The notes beneath the pieces are model-generated. The model saw nothing but the letters and a program-made list of their open reading frames with translations, ran no database searches and had not been told where the DNA came from. DNA of 42,249 nucleotides from JAHJDS01 sp964569795 (lineage in GTDB: Bacteria > Desulfobacterota > Desulfarculia > Desulfarculales > JAHJDS01). The position numbers and the translations under genes were made by a program. Positions 26,851 to 36,147 of the stretch are shown in pieces (the stretch's first letter is position 1; every line of letters starts with the position of its first letter). Location: the NCBI GenBank assembly GCA_964569795.1, contig CAZMVB010000035.1:1-42249 (forward strand), given 5' to 3'.

Positions 26851-27183
26851 CTAGAAGTTGGGCGTCCGGGGCTGCCCCGAGCGGGACCTTGGTTTCCGGT
26901 CCCCGCCCGGCGACGCCTGAGTATCAGCGGGGTCGGCGGGAGCGCCGGAGGCATCGGTACGCTTGACCAGCCCCCTCTGCTCCAGGACGTTCATCAGGCC
27001 CTGCATGGCGTTGAAGGTTTCCAGGGCGGCCTGGGGGGTCATGATGACCCGCTGGGTCATCTCCTTCAGGGGTTGACCCTGGGCGTCCCTTTCCGTGGGC
27101 GACAGTCCCATCAGGTCCAGAATCACCACGCCGCCGTAAACGCTGATCGAACCGCATCCCACCACAAAAGACTCGGGCGCCAC
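26851..27183 (-). CDS. Small conserved protein, paralogue 2 flanking the subtilase gene
   Basis: A 110-residue protein with no signal peptide or membrane segment. It shares a clear core with the 98-residue protein at 34439-34735: ESFVVGC, GVVILDLMGLS, a charged turn ending DAQGQP, RVIMTPQAALETFNAMQ, and a final helix ending GLVKR. The C-terminal 35 residues are Pro/Arg/Ser-rich and probably disordered. Its layout (a strand pair, then R(V/L)..TP and a helix) recalls small DUF3467-type proteins, but this is a weak resemblance. The GTG start at 27183 follows GAGGAGG. It lies 79 nt after the subtilase stop, so a role in subtilase folding, secretion or regulation is inferred from context. Confidence 0.6.
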   Translation of the reverse strand: MAPESFVVGCGSISVYGGVVILDLMGLSPTERDAQGQPLKEMTQRVIMTPQAALETFNAMQGLMNVLEQRGLVKRTDASGAPADPADTQASPGGDRKPRSRSGQPRTPNF

Positions 27184-27262
27184 AGCCAAACCTCCTCTGC
27201 CTTCACCCGCGGTCCTGCCCGCGGCATCATCATGGCGATCTCGGGGTCGTGACCGGCCAGGG

Positions 27263-30200
27263 TCAGACCCCGTAGGGCGAGGCCAGGACACCGCCCTCGA
27301 CCAGGGTGTCCTGGCCGGTCTCCGAGATCGAGACCGAAACGTCACCGGCGGCCCGGAAGACCTCCGGGGCGAGATCGGTCCCGGAGAGTACGTCGGCCGG
27401 CGACAGGCCGCCAAAGCTGATCATCTGCGAGTTTTCGATCATGGTCGTTGACAGGCCGAGATCACCGATTCCGGCGGTTCCCTGGGCCGCGAGGCCCGAG
27501 CCCCCACCCAGGTCGAGCGTCGGATCGGCCCCGGCCAGGCCGGGGGACAGCTCGTCAGGGGCAAAGAAGCCGGTTCCCAGGGTGCCCGCCCCGCCGCCGG
27601 CCGCCGGTCCCTGGGACGCGGTCATCAGATAGGTGCCCGTCCCGCTCACCGGGGGCACGTACTCGTTGAAGTCCAGCTCCCGGACCAGCCACCGGATGGG
27701 CACTGCCGTGTCCGCCAGGAGGCGCCAGTACCGATCGGTCGCCGCCGTGCCCGAGACCTGATAGGTGTGGGCCTCGCCGTCAAAGACCAGGTCAAAACTC
27801 TCCTGGTCAATCCAGGTCGAGCCGTCCGCACTGTGCTGGAGCCTGACCCGGGTCGGGGCGTGCCAGCCGGTGTAGTTCTGGAGCGTGAACGACCCCACGG
27901 CCTGGTCATTGCCCGACCCGAAGTCGTACCCCAGCCAGGCCACACCCGAGGAATCAGCCCCCGAGGTCGCCGTCGCCCAGTAGGTCGCGGTGTTGTCGTC
28001 AAAGGCCAGGTCATCCAAACAGTTCTCTGGCTGATACCAGCTGTCGCTGATCGCCCGGCCGGGATCGGTCGTCAGGACATCTCCCGTCCCGCCCGTGGCC
28101 CCGCCCGACGAGGCGGCCACGTAATAGACCCCCGAGGTCTGAGGGGTGAAGGTCAGGCTCGGATCGCCGCTTTGAGTGCCCGCCTCTTGGTCCACACTCT
28201 GTCCCAGGGCGTCGTAAAGGGTCACCACCGGTGTGGTCAAGCTGCCCTGACCGCTGAGCGCCCCCTCCAGGTCAAAGGTGTAGGCTTGCCCGGCCGCCAG
28301 ATTGACCCGGAACCAGTCCTGATCATCGACCACGGCCAGATTGCCCGGCTCAGATCCGGGGACAGACAAGACACTGGTGGTCGTTACGTCGTCACCGTGG
28401 TCGTCATTGATGGTCGAGGTCAACTGGTAGGTCCCGGTGTCCCCGCCAATCGACTCGGCCCCCAGATAATACGTCCCGTCCAAGCCCGGCGTGAAAACGA
28501 TCCGGGAGTCATCGCCGTCGCCGTCATTGACCGGGATCTCGGTCCCGGCCGAGTCGTACAGCTTCAGCAACGGGTCGCTCAGGGGATCGGCCCCGGCCCG
28601 GGCGTCCAGGTCAAAGGTGTACTCGTTGCCCGCGATCAGATCAGTCTTGAACCAGTCCGTGTCACCCGGGGTCTCCAGGTCACCGCTGACGTTGCCCACG
28701 GACGACAGGGCGCCTAAGGTGGACACGTCCCCGGCATAGTCATCGGCCACGGTCCCGCTCAGACGATACGACCCAAGGCCGCCCGAGGCCGGCACGTACT
28801 CGTTGAAGTCCAGCTCCCGGACCAGCCACCGGATGCTGACCGGGGTGTCGGCCAGGATCCGCCAGAAACGATCCGTCGCCGGCGCACCCGAGACCTGGTA
28901 GGTATGGGCCTCGCCGTCAAAGACCAGGTCAAAGCTCTCCTGGTCGGCCCAGGTCGAGCCGTCACCACTGTGCTGGAGCCTGACCCGGGTCGGGGCGTGC
29001 CAGCCGGTGTAGTTCTGGAGCGTGAACGACCCCACGGCCTGGTCATTGCCCGACCCGAAGTCGTACCCCAGCCAGGCCACACCCGAGGAATCAGCCCCCG
29101 AGGTCGCCGTCGCCCAGTAGGTCGCGGTGTTGTCGTCAAAGGCCAGGTCATCCAAACAGTTCTCTGGCTGATACCAGCTGTCGCTGATCGCCCGGCCGGG
29201 ATCGGTCGTCAGGACATCTCCCGTCCCGCCCGTGGCCCCGCCCGACGAGGCGGCCACATAGTAAATGCCAGAGGTCTGGGGGGTGAAGGCCAGGCTCGGA
29301 TCCCCGCCCTGAGTGCCCGCCTCCTGGTCCACGCCCTGGCCCAGGGCGTCGTACAGGGTCACCACCGGTGTGGTCAAGCTGCCCTGACCGCTGAGCGCCC
29401 CCGCCAGGTCAAAGGTGTAGGACCGCCCGGCCACCAGATCGAGGCGGAACCAGTCCTGATCACCATCGATCGCCAGATCGCCCCGGGCCGAACCCGGCAG
29501 GGCCAGGGTGCTGGTCGTGGTTACGTCATTCCCGTAGTCGTCATAGACCGTCGAGGTCAACTGGTACGTCCCGGTGCCGCCGCCGGCCGACTCGGCCCCC
29601 AGATAATACGTCCCGTCCGAACCCGGCGTGAAAACGATCCGGGAGTCATCGCCGTCGCCGTCATTGACCGGGATCTCGGTCCCGGCCGAGTCGTACAGCT
29701 TCAGCAACGGGTCGCTCAGGGGATCGGCCCCGGCCCGGGCGTCCAGGTCAAAGGTGTACTCGTTGCCCGCGATCAGATCAGTCTTGAACCAGTCCGTGTC
29801 ACCCGGGGTCTCCAGGTCACCGCTGACGTTGCCCACGGACGACAGGGCGCCTAAGGTGGACACGTCCCCGGCATAGTCATCGGCCACGGTCCCGCTCAGA
29901 CGATACGACCCAAGGCCGCCCGAGGCCGGCACGTACTCGTTGAAGTCCAGCTCCCGGACCAGCCACCGGATGCTGACCGGGGTGTCGGCCAGGATCCGCC
30001 AGAAACGATCCGTCGCCGGCGCACCCGAGACCTGGTAGGTATGGGCCTCGCCGTCAAAGACCAGGTCAAAGCTCTCCTGGTCGGCCCAGGTCGAGCCGTC
30101 ACCACTGTGCTGGAGCCTGACCCGGGTCGGGGCGTGCCAGCCGGTGTAGTTCTGGAGCGTGAACGACCCCACGGCCTGGTCATTGCCCGACCCGAAGTCG

Positions 30201-33200
30201 TACCCCAGCCAGGCCACACCCGAGGAATCAGCCCCCGAGGTCGCCGTCGCCCAGTAGGTCGCGGTGTTGTCGTCAAAGGCCAGGTCATCCAAACAGTTCT
30301 CTGGCTGATACCAGCTGTCGCTGATCGCCCGGCCGGGATCGGTCGTCAGGACATCTCCCGTCCCGCCCGTGGCCCCGCCCGACGAGGCGGCCACATAGTA
30401 AATGCCAGAGGTCTGGGGGGTGAAGGCCAGGCTCGGATCGCCGCTTTGAGTGCCTGCCTCCTGGTCCACACCCTGGCCCAGGGCGTCGTAAAGGGTCACC
30501 ACCGGTATGTTCAAGCTGCCCTGACCGCTTAGCGCCCCCGCCAGGTCAAAGGTGTAGGACCGCCCGGCCACCAGATTGACCCGGAACCAGTCCTGATCAC
30601 CATCGATCGCCAGATCGCCCCGGGCTGAACCCGGCAGGGACAGGGTGCTGGTCGTGGTTACGTCATTCCCGTAGTCGTCATAGACCGTCGAGCTCAACTG
30701 GTACGTCCCGGTGCCGCCGCCGGCCGACTCGGCCCCCAGATAATACGTCCCGTCCGAACCCGGCGTGAAAACGATCCGGGAGTCATCGCCGTCGCCGTCA
30801 TTGACCGGGATCTCGGTCCCGGCCGAGTCGTACAGCTTCAGCAACGGGTCGCTCAGGGGATCGGCCCCGGCCCGGGCGTCCAGGTCAAAGGTGTACTCGT
30901 TGCCCGCGATCAGATCAGTCTTGAACCAGTCCGTGTCACCCGGGGTCTCCAGGTCACCGCTGACGTTGCCCACGGACGACAGGGCGCCTAAGGTGGACAC
31001 GTCCCCGGCATAGTCATCGGCCACGGTCCCGCTCAGACGATACGACCCAAGGCCGCCCGAGGCCGGCACGTACTCCATGAAGTCCAGCTCCCGGACCAGC
31101 CACCGGATACTGACCGGGGTGTCGGCCAGGATCCGCCAGAAGCGATCCGTCGCCGGCGCGCCCGAGACCTGGTAGGTATGGGCCTCGCCGTCAAAGACCA
31201 GATCAAAACTCTCCTGGTCAGTCCAGGTCGAGCCGTCACCGCTGTGCTGGAGCCTGACCCGGGTCGGGGCGTGCCAGCCGGTGTAGTTCTGGAGGGTGAA
31301 CGCCCCCACGGCCTGGTCATGGCCCGACCCGAAGTCATATCCCAGCCAGGCCACACCAGCGGAACCGGCCCCCGAGGTCGCCGTCGCCCAGTAGGTGCCT
31401 GAATCATTGTCAAAGGCCAGGTCGTCGTAGCAATTTTCAGGCTGATACCAGCTGTCGCTGATCGCCCGGCCGGGGTCGGTGGTTAAGACGTCCCCTGTCC
31501 CGCCCGGGGCGGCCCCCGATGAAACGGCCACATAGTAAATGCCCGAGGTCTGGGGGGTGAAGGTCAGGCCGGAGTCCCCCTGACTGACCTGGGCGCCGCT
31601 GGCATCGTTGACCCCCAGGATCAGCGAGCCGGCATCGGGCTGGGCGGCCTGGACGTCAAAGGTGTATTGCCGGCCGGCCACCAGATCGGCGCGGAACCAG
31701 TCCTCGTCGCCCCGGCGCTCGAGATCGCCCGTGGTCGAACCGATGATCGGCAGTCTGCCCGTGGTCAGGACGTCGGCGGTGTAATCGTCGCGCACGTCGG
31801 CGCCCAGGGTGTAGGCGCCGGTCTCGACGCCCTGGGAGGAAGCGCCCAGATAGAATGTTCCGCCGGCCGTGGTGTCGAACGTGACCTGCTGCCAGCCGCC
31901 CGCGGAACTCCTGTCCGTGACGGCCGACTCCACGCCCGTGGAATCATAGAGGGTCAGATAGGGGCTGGTCAGGGCGTCGCTCTGGACCTCGAAGTAGTAT
32001 CGCCGGTTGGGGCCCAGTTCGAGGCGGAACCAGTCCCGGTCTCCGCTGAAATCGATCCGCCCCGACACCGGGCTGTCCTCGACGGACAGCACGCCGCTGG
32101 TGCTGGTGTTTTCCTCGTAATCGTCCACCACGGCGGCGCTGAGGCGGTAGGTGCCCGTGTAATCGTCGGCAAAGGCCCCGGCGCCCAGGTAGTAAGTCGC
32201 GGTGGTCGTGGCGGTGTAAGAGATCCGGGAGTTGGGATTGCTCGGCCAGCTGACGTCGTCGTCATAGGCCACCAGCGTACCGGCGCTGTCGTACAGACGC
32301 AGGTAGGGATCAAAGAGCGTGCCCTGGCCGGTGGCGCTGCCCTCGAGGTCAAAGGTGTAGTCGCCTCCGGCCGCCAACTGGATCCGGAACCAGTCGCGGT
32401 CTCCCGTGATCTCCAGATTTCCGGTGATCGAGCCGTTGGGGGTCAGCAGGCCGTCGGTGGTGGCGTCGCCGGCGTAGTCGTCCAGGCGGGCGGCCAGGAC
32501 ATAGGTCCCGACCGCTGACCCGGCCCCGGTGGCGTCGAGAAAGTAGGTCCCGCCGGTGACGGCCCGGAAGGCGATCCGGGAATCCGATCCCTGGCCGCTG
32601 TCGTCATCGGCCGCCAGTTGAGTTCCGGACCCGTCGCGCAGGATCAGGTAGGGATCGGTCAGCGTGCCGGCACCCAGGGCGCTGCCCGCCAGGTCGAATT
32701 CATAGCGGCTGCCGGCGGCCAGGGTGATGCGGAACCAGTCGTGGTCGCCGGCCCGCTCGATCTCGCCGCCAACGACGCCGCCCGCGGACAGCGAGGCCGG
32801 GGTGGACGAGTCGCCGAGATAGTCGTCCCACAAGGTGGCCGCCAGGCGGTAGGTCCCGGTTCCGACGTCGTCGGCCGAGGCCGCCCCGAGATAAAAGGTC
32901 CCGTTGGCGGTGGGCGAGTAGATGATCCGGCTGTCGTGGTCGGTCCCGTTGTCGTCGTTCTCGGCGATCTGGGCCCCGGAGGAATTGTAGAGGTACAGCC
33001 GGGGATCGACCAGGGTGCCCTGTCCCGAGTCGGCGCCCTCGAGGGTAAACCAGTAGGTCGCCCCGGCGTTGAGGTTGACCCTGAACCAATCCCGGTCGCC
33101 GGCGAACCCGAGGTCGCTGGAGGCGCTCCCACCGACGCTGATCGCGCCCCGGGTCCCGGTGTCGGCGGCGTAGTCCCCGTCCCAGGCCAGGTCCTGAAGG

Positions 33201-34318
33201 GAGGCCAGGGCCCAGTCGGCCCGGATCTTGCCCCAGCCGTAGTACATGTCCTGGCCGGCGGCGCCCAGGTCCTGGGTATTGTCGATGATGATGCTGCGGA
33301 GCCAGTCCACCCGGGCGGCGGACTTGGCCGGCATGACCCCGTTGGAATCCAGGCCCAGGTCCTCGGACTCGGCCAGGATCAGGGCGGCCAGGCCGGCCAC
33401 GTGGGGCGTGGCCATGGAGGTCCCGCTCCACGAACCGAAGGAGCCGTCGGGCAGTTGCTGGGTGATGCCCACCCCCGGGGCGACCACCATGTCATAGCCG
33501 TACTGGGAAAAGGAGGCCAGGCTGTTGTTGGAGTCGATGGCCCCCACGGCCAGGGTGGTGCTGTAGGCGGCCGGATAGCTGAAGCCGTAAGTGCCGTCGT
33601 TGCCGGCCGCGGCCACCACCAGGACCCCGGAATTGTAGGCGTACTGGCAGGCGGCCCGGACGTCCGACGAATCATAGCCCCCGCCCAGGGACATGCTGAT
33701 GACGTCCGCCCCGGCGCCCACGGCCCGGTAGATCCCGGCGGCCACGTTGGCATAGGTGCCGCTGCCCGAGTCATCCAGGACCTTGATCGGCAGGATGGTG
33801 CTGTTGAAGGCCATCCCGGCCACGCCGTAGCCGTTGTTGGTGGACTCGGCAATGGTCCCGGTGACGTGGGTGCCGTGGCCGTAATTGTCGTCGGGGTTGC
33901 TGTCGTTATAGGCGTAATCGTAGGCGTCGGCCCAGTCGAAGTGGGTCTGGGCCAGATCGGGTATCCCGGCGGCCACGCCCGTGTCCAGGACCGCCACCGT
34001 GACGTCGGTCCGGCCGCCCTGGTTGTAGTCCCAGGCCTGGGGCATACCGATGCTGGTGAAGTTCCACTGCCACGAGGCGTAAAAGGTGTCGTTGGGGGTC
34101 CATTGGGGCTGGACCAGGGGCTGGTCCTTGGCCGGGACAGGCTCGATCAATTGGGAGACGACTGCGCCGGCCGAAGCCGCGGCGATCGTCTGATCGTAGC
34201 GGCTGGTCAGGGAATAGGTAACCGGAGGCGAGGCGCTCTGGACGTTTTCCGTCGCTGGTGACCCGACCCCGGGTTGACCCGACCCCTCCGAGTCGATTGT
34301 CTTCAGGTCTTCAGGCAT
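27263..34318 (-). CDS. Giant secreted subtilisin-like protease with PPC and discoidin-like repeats
   Basis: About 2351 residues. There is no N-terminal signal peptide; a roughly 85-residue lead is followed by an S8 peptidase domain with Asp112 (VAVLDTG), His148 (NYGHGTHVTG), Asn240 (AAAGNDG) and Ser301 (WSGTSMATPHVAG), counted from ATG 34318. A GTG at 34339 is an alternative start. Neither has a well-spaced ribosome site. About eleven PPC (pre-peptidase C-terminal) domains follow, each with DWFR/DWFK and YYLGA/YYVAA cores. Four discoidin (F5/8 C)-like domains carry WLGYDFGSG and PTRVRLQHSGDGSTW. The last about 100 residues are Gly/Ala/Leu-rich and lack Cys, as expected for a C-terminal type I secretion signal. 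The adjacent HlyB/HlyD pair is the likely exporter. The protein is probably a cell-surface or extracellular protease/adhesin. Confidence 0.92.
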   Translation of the reverse strand: MPEDLKTIDSEGSGQPGVGSPATENVQSASPPVTYSLTSRYDQTIAAASAGAVVSQLIEPVPAKDQPLVQPQWTPNDTFYASWQWNFTSIGMPQAWDYNQGGRTDVTVAVLDTGVAAGIPDLAQTHFDWADAYDYAYNDSNPDDNYGHGTHVTGTIAESTNNGYGVAGMAFNSTILPIKVLDDSGSGTYANVAAGIYRAVGAGADVISMSLGGGYDSSDVRAACQYAYNSGVLVVAAAGNDGTYGFSYPAAYSTTLAVGAIDSNNSLASFSQYGYDMVVAPGVGITQQLPDGSFGSWSGTSMATPHVAGLAALILAESEDLGLDSNGVMPAKSAARVDWLRSIIIDNTQDLGAAGQDMYYGWGKIRADWALASLQDLAWDGDYAADTGTRGAISVGGSASSDLGFAGDRDWFRVNLNAGATYWFTLEGADSGQGTLVDPRLYLYNSSGAQIAENDDNGTDHDSRIIYSPTANGTFYLGAASADDVGTGTYRLAATLWDDYLGDSSTPASLSAGGVVGGEIERAGDHDWFRITLAAGSRYEFDLAGSALGAGTLTDPYLILRDGSGTQLAADDDSGQGSDSRIAFRAVTGGTYFLDATGAGSAVGTYVLAARLDDYAGDATTDGLLTPNGSITGNLEITGDRDWFRIQLAAGGDYTFDLEGSATGQGTLFDPYLRLYDSAGTLVAYDDDVSWPSNPNSRISYTATTTATYYLGAGAFADDYTGTYRLSAAVVDDYEENTSTSGVLSVEDSPVSGRIDFSGDRDWFRLELGPNRRYYFEVQSDALTSPYLTLYDSTGVESAVTDRSSAGGWQQVTFDTTAGGTFYLGASSQGVETGAYTLGADVRDDYTADVLTTGRLPIIGSTTGDLERRGDEDWFRADLVAGRQYTFDVQAAQPDAGSLILGVNDASGAQVSQGDSGLTFTPQTSGIYYVAVSSGAAPGGTGDVLTTDPGRAISDSWYQPENCYDDLAFDNDSGTYWATATSGAGSAGVAWLGYDFGSGHDQAVGAFTLQNYTGWHAPTRVRLQHSGDGSTWTDQESFDLVFDGEAHTYQVSGAPATDRFWRILADTPVSIRWLVRELDFMEYVPASGGLGSYRLSGTVADDYAGDVSTLGALSSVGNVSGDLETPGDTDWFKTDLIAGNEYTFDLDARAGADPLSDPLLKLYDSAGTEIPVNDGDGDDSRIVFTPGSDGTYYLGAESAGGGTGTYQLSSTVYDDYGNDVTTTSTLSLPGSARGDLAIDGDQDWFRVNLVAGRSYTFDLAGALSGQGSLNIPVVTLYDALGQGVDQEAGTQSGDPSLAFTPQTSGIYYVAASSGGATGGTGDVLTTDPGRAISDSWYQPENCLDDLAFDDNTATYWATATSGADSSGVAWLGYDFGSGNDQAVGSFTLQNYTGWHAPTRVRLQHSGDGSTWADQESFDLVFDGEAHTYQVSGAPATDRFWRILADTPVSIRWLVRELDFNEYVPASGGLGSYRLSGTVADDYAGDVSTLGALSSVGNVSGDLETPGDTDWFKTDLIAGNEYTFDLDARAGADPLSDPLLKLYDSAGTEIPVNDGDGDDSRIVFTPGSDGTYYLGAESAGGGTGTYQLTSTVYDDYGNDVTTTSTLALPGSARGDLAIDGDQDWFRLDLVAGRSYTFDLAGALSGQGSLTTPVVTLYDALGQGVDQEAGTQGGDPSLAFTPQTSGIYYVAASSGGATGGTGDVLTTDPGRAISDSWYQPENCLDDLAFDDNTATYWATATSGADSSGVAWLGYDFGSGNDQAVGSFTLQNYTGWHAPTRVRLQHSGDGSTWADQESFDLVFDGEAHTYQVSGAPATDRFWRILADTPVSIRWLVRELDFNEYVPASGGLGSYRLSGTVADDYAGDVSTLGALSSVGNVSGDLETPGDTDWFKTDLIAGNEYTFDLDARAGADPLSDPLLKLYDSAGTEIPVNDGDGDDSRIVFTPGLDGTYYLGAESIGGDTGTYQLTSTINDDHGDDVTTTSVLSVPGSEPGNLAVVDDQDWFRVNLAAGQAYTFDLEGALSGQGSLTTPVVTLYDALGQSVDQEAGTQSGDPSLTFTPQTSGVYYVAASSGGATGGTGDVLTTDPGRAISDSWYQPENCLDDLAFDDNTATYWATATSGADSSGVAWLGYDFGSGNDQAVGSFTLQNYTGWHAPTRVRLQHSADGSTWIDQESFDLVFDGEAHTYQVSGTAATDRYWRLLADTAVPIRWLVRELDFNEYVPPVSGTGTYLMTASQGPAAGGGAGTLGTGFFAPDELSPGLAGADPTLDLGGGSGLAAQGTAGIGDLGLSTTMIENSQMISFGGLSPADVLSGTDLAPEVFRAAGDVSVSISETGQDTLVEGGVLASPYGV
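27650..31495 (-). repeat. 1137-bp tandem repeat array inside the subtilase gene
   Basis: A 379-codon unit repeats with an exact period of 1137 bp for about 3.4 copies. Discoidin-like segments fall near 27650-28085, 28795-29222, 29932-30359 and 31069-31495, with two PPC parts between each. Stretches of about 800 bp (about 28500-29300 and 29637-30437) look identical at DNA level, while the copy nearest the protease domain is more diverged. Confidence 0.93.
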
Positions 34319-34353
34319 TCTCCGGTCGGCCCGATACACCCCTCCCCAAGATT

Positions 34354-34383
34354 ATTGTACCGCCCGGGCCGGGAGGGCTTCAA
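34354..34383 (-). promoter_or_regulatory. Candidate promoter of the subtilase gene
   Basis: On the minus strand TTGAAG (34378-34383) is followed by an 18-nt spacer and TACAAT (34354-34359, 5/6). The predicted start near 34347 gives a leader of about 28 nt to ATG 34318. It would allow the protease to be expressed apart from the exporter genes. Confidence 0.45.
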
Positions 34384-34438
34384 CTTTTTTTAGCGGGCCG
34401 TCACGGGGCGCGGAGTCGATCCAACGGCCGGGTGACGA

Positions 34439-34735
34439 TCATTTCTTGTCCGAGGTCACCGGCCGCCCGGCCGGGCCGCCGGCCGCCGGGGTGACCGCCC
34501 CCTCCTGGCGGGTCAGCACGCCCACCTCGACCAGCTTGTCCAGCATGTTCTGCATGGAATTGAACATTTCCAGCAGGCCGGGCGGCGTGGTCACCAGGCG
34601 ATGGCACAACTCGCGGACCGGGTGCCCCTGGTCGTCTTTTTCCTCGGCCGACAGGCCGTCCAGGTCGATCAGGACCACGCCGTGATGAAAGATTATCCCC
34701 CGGCAGCCGACCACGAATGTTTCTGAGTTTTTCAT
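34439..34735 (-). CDS. Small conserved protein, paralogue 1 flanking the subtilase gene
   Basis: A 98-residue soluble protein paralogous to the one at 26851-27183. Shared blocks are ETFVVGC, GVVLIDLDGLS, DDQGHPV, then R-L-V-T-TP and LLEMFNSMQ, followed by a Leu-rich helix ending GVLTR. The tail is Gly/Pro/Ala-rich. The ATG at 34735 has GGGAG upstream. It sits between the HlyD gene (49 nt) and the subtilase gene (120 nt) in the same orientation. Function is unknown. The pair bracketing a type I substrate gene suggests an accessory role such as chaperone, inhibitor or regulator. Confidence 0.62.
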   Translation of the reverse strand: MKNSETFVVGCRGIIFHHGVVLIDLDGLSAEEKDDQGHPVRELCHRLVTTPPGLLEMFNSMQNMLDKLVEVGVLTRQEGAVTPAAGGPAGRPVTSDKK

Positions 34736-34784
34736 ACCACAAACTCCCGTCTTGAATTGTCTGCCCTCGGCCCGGGGGTCGAAA

Positions 34785-36146
34785 CTAGGGCTCGCGGATG
34801 CTCTCGTCAAAGGCCTTGATGAGCGGGTAAACCAGATAGCTGATCACGGACCGCGTGCCGACCTTGATCTCGGCGGTCAAGGTCATGCCCGGGATGAGCC
34901 TGAAATCGGCCGGTACGGCGCGCAGCTTGACCTTAGGCAGGGTGACCAGGACCAGGTAGTAAACCTCGGGCTCGTCCGGGGCGGCCCGCTCGCCGCCCTG
35001 GCCGCGCCGGAATACGTCGCCGCTGATGACCCGGACCCGGCCCTCGACCGTGCCGTGACGCTGAAAGGGAAAGGCGTCGAACTTGATCCGGACCTGATCG
35101 CCCCGGCGGATGAAGCCCACGTCCCGGGCGTCGATCTTGACCTCGGCCTCGATGGGAACGTCCAGGGGGACCAGGGTGACCAGGGTCTCGCCCTCGCGGA
35201 CCACCGAGCCCACCGAGCGCTTGGCCACCTCGAGGACCATGGCGTGGGCCGGCGATCTCAACACGACCCGTTCCCGCCTTTTTTGGGCCTTGACCAGTTG
35301 CTGGACCACCGACTCCCGATCCCGGGTGGCCTTGACCAGCTCTTCGGTCGCCTTCTGGCGCCAGCCCTTTTTGAAGGCCAGGATCTCGGCCTTGACCTGA
35401 TCCAGTTGAAAGCGGATCTCGCGCTGCTTGTTCACGGCCAGTTCCAGGTCCCGCTGGACCTGGAGCCGGAGGTTTTCGGCCTCGAGGACCTTGGCCCTGG
35501 CCCCTGACCCGCGCTGGAGCAGCCGCCGGTGCATGGACTCGATCTGTTTCAGGGCGTTCACCCGCTTGGCCAGGACCTTCTGGTCGGCCAGGTTGGTGGC
35601 CAGGGAGGCGCTCAGGCTGTCCCTCTTCTTCTGATACGACCTCAGGGTGGCCCGGTAATTGTCCCGCCTGGTGGCGAACAGCATCTTCTGGAGGCGCTCG
35701 TCGGCGTTGGCCCCGGGTCCGGGGCGGTATTCCCGGCCGGTCAGTTCGGCCCGCAGCCGACCGATCTGGGCGGTGAGGCTGATCAGCCGGGCCTTGAGAT
35801 TGGACACGTCGGCCTGGGTGAAGGTCGGGTCCAGGACGGCCAGGACCTCGCCCTTCTTGACCACCTGGCCGGTCCGGACCTTGAGGGCGTTGATCAGGGA
35901 GGTATCGAGGGACTGGACGACGATGGTCGGCGAGGTGGTGATCAGCTTGCCCCGGCCGGTGACGATCCGGTCCACCTCGGCCAGCGAGGCCCAGGTCACC
36001 CCGACCACCACCAGGATGATCAGCAGGTACAGGGACCAGTAGGCCACGCCCGGCACCGGGCGCTGCTCGATCTCCACGGCGTCGGGCTGGTACTCGATGG
36101 CCACCGTTGGGGGGCGCTTTGCCTTCTTTTTACGGAAGAGGCCCAC
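34785..36146 (-). CDS. HlyD-family type I secretion membrane fusion protein
   Basis: A 453-residue periplasmic adaptor. It has a basic cytoplasmic start (LFRKKKAKR), one membrane segment near residues 38-58 (SLYLLIILVVVGVTWASL), a biotinyl-lipoyl half (VVKKGEVLAVLDPTFTQADV), a long coiled-coil hairpin at about 130-300 rich in Lys/Arg/Leu/Gln, the second lipoyl half (VGSVVREGETLVTLVPLD) and a C-terminal beta region ending LIPGMTLTAEIKVG and a conserved YLVYPLIK tail. All are typical of HlyD. The GTG at 36146 starts 1 nt after the stop of the exporter gene and has GAGG 5 nt upstream. It should join the HlyB-type ATPase to an outer-membrane TolC-type channel encoded elsewhere. Confidence 0.94.
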   Translation of the reverse strand: MGLFRKKKAKRPPTVAIEYQPDAVEIEQRPVPGVAYWSLYLLIILVVVGVTWASLAEVDRIVTGRGKLITTSPTIVVQSLDTSLINALKVRTGQVVKKGEVLAVLDPTFTQADVSNLKARLISLTAQIGRLRAELTGREYRPGPGANADERLQKMLFATRRDNYRATLRSYQKKRDSLSASLATNLADQKVLAKRVNALKQIESMHRRLLQRGSGARAKVLEAENLRLQVQRDLELAVNKQREIRFQLDQVKAEILAFKKGWRQKATEELVKATRDRESVVQQLVKAQKRRERVVLRSPAHAMVLEVAKRSVGSVVREGETLVTLVPLDVPIEAEVKIDARDVGFIRRGDQVRIKFDAFPFQRHGTVEGRVRVISGDVFRRGQGGERAAPDEPEVYYLVLVTLPKVKLRAVPADFRLIPGMTLTAEIKVGTRSVISYLVYPLIKAFDESIREP

Positions 36147-36147
36147 C

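Noticed and set aside
27650..31495. Assembly artefact as the sole cause of the tandem repeats
   Set aside because: Units differ by scattered substitutions and stay in frame, so they are real repeats, although their exact number may be wrong.
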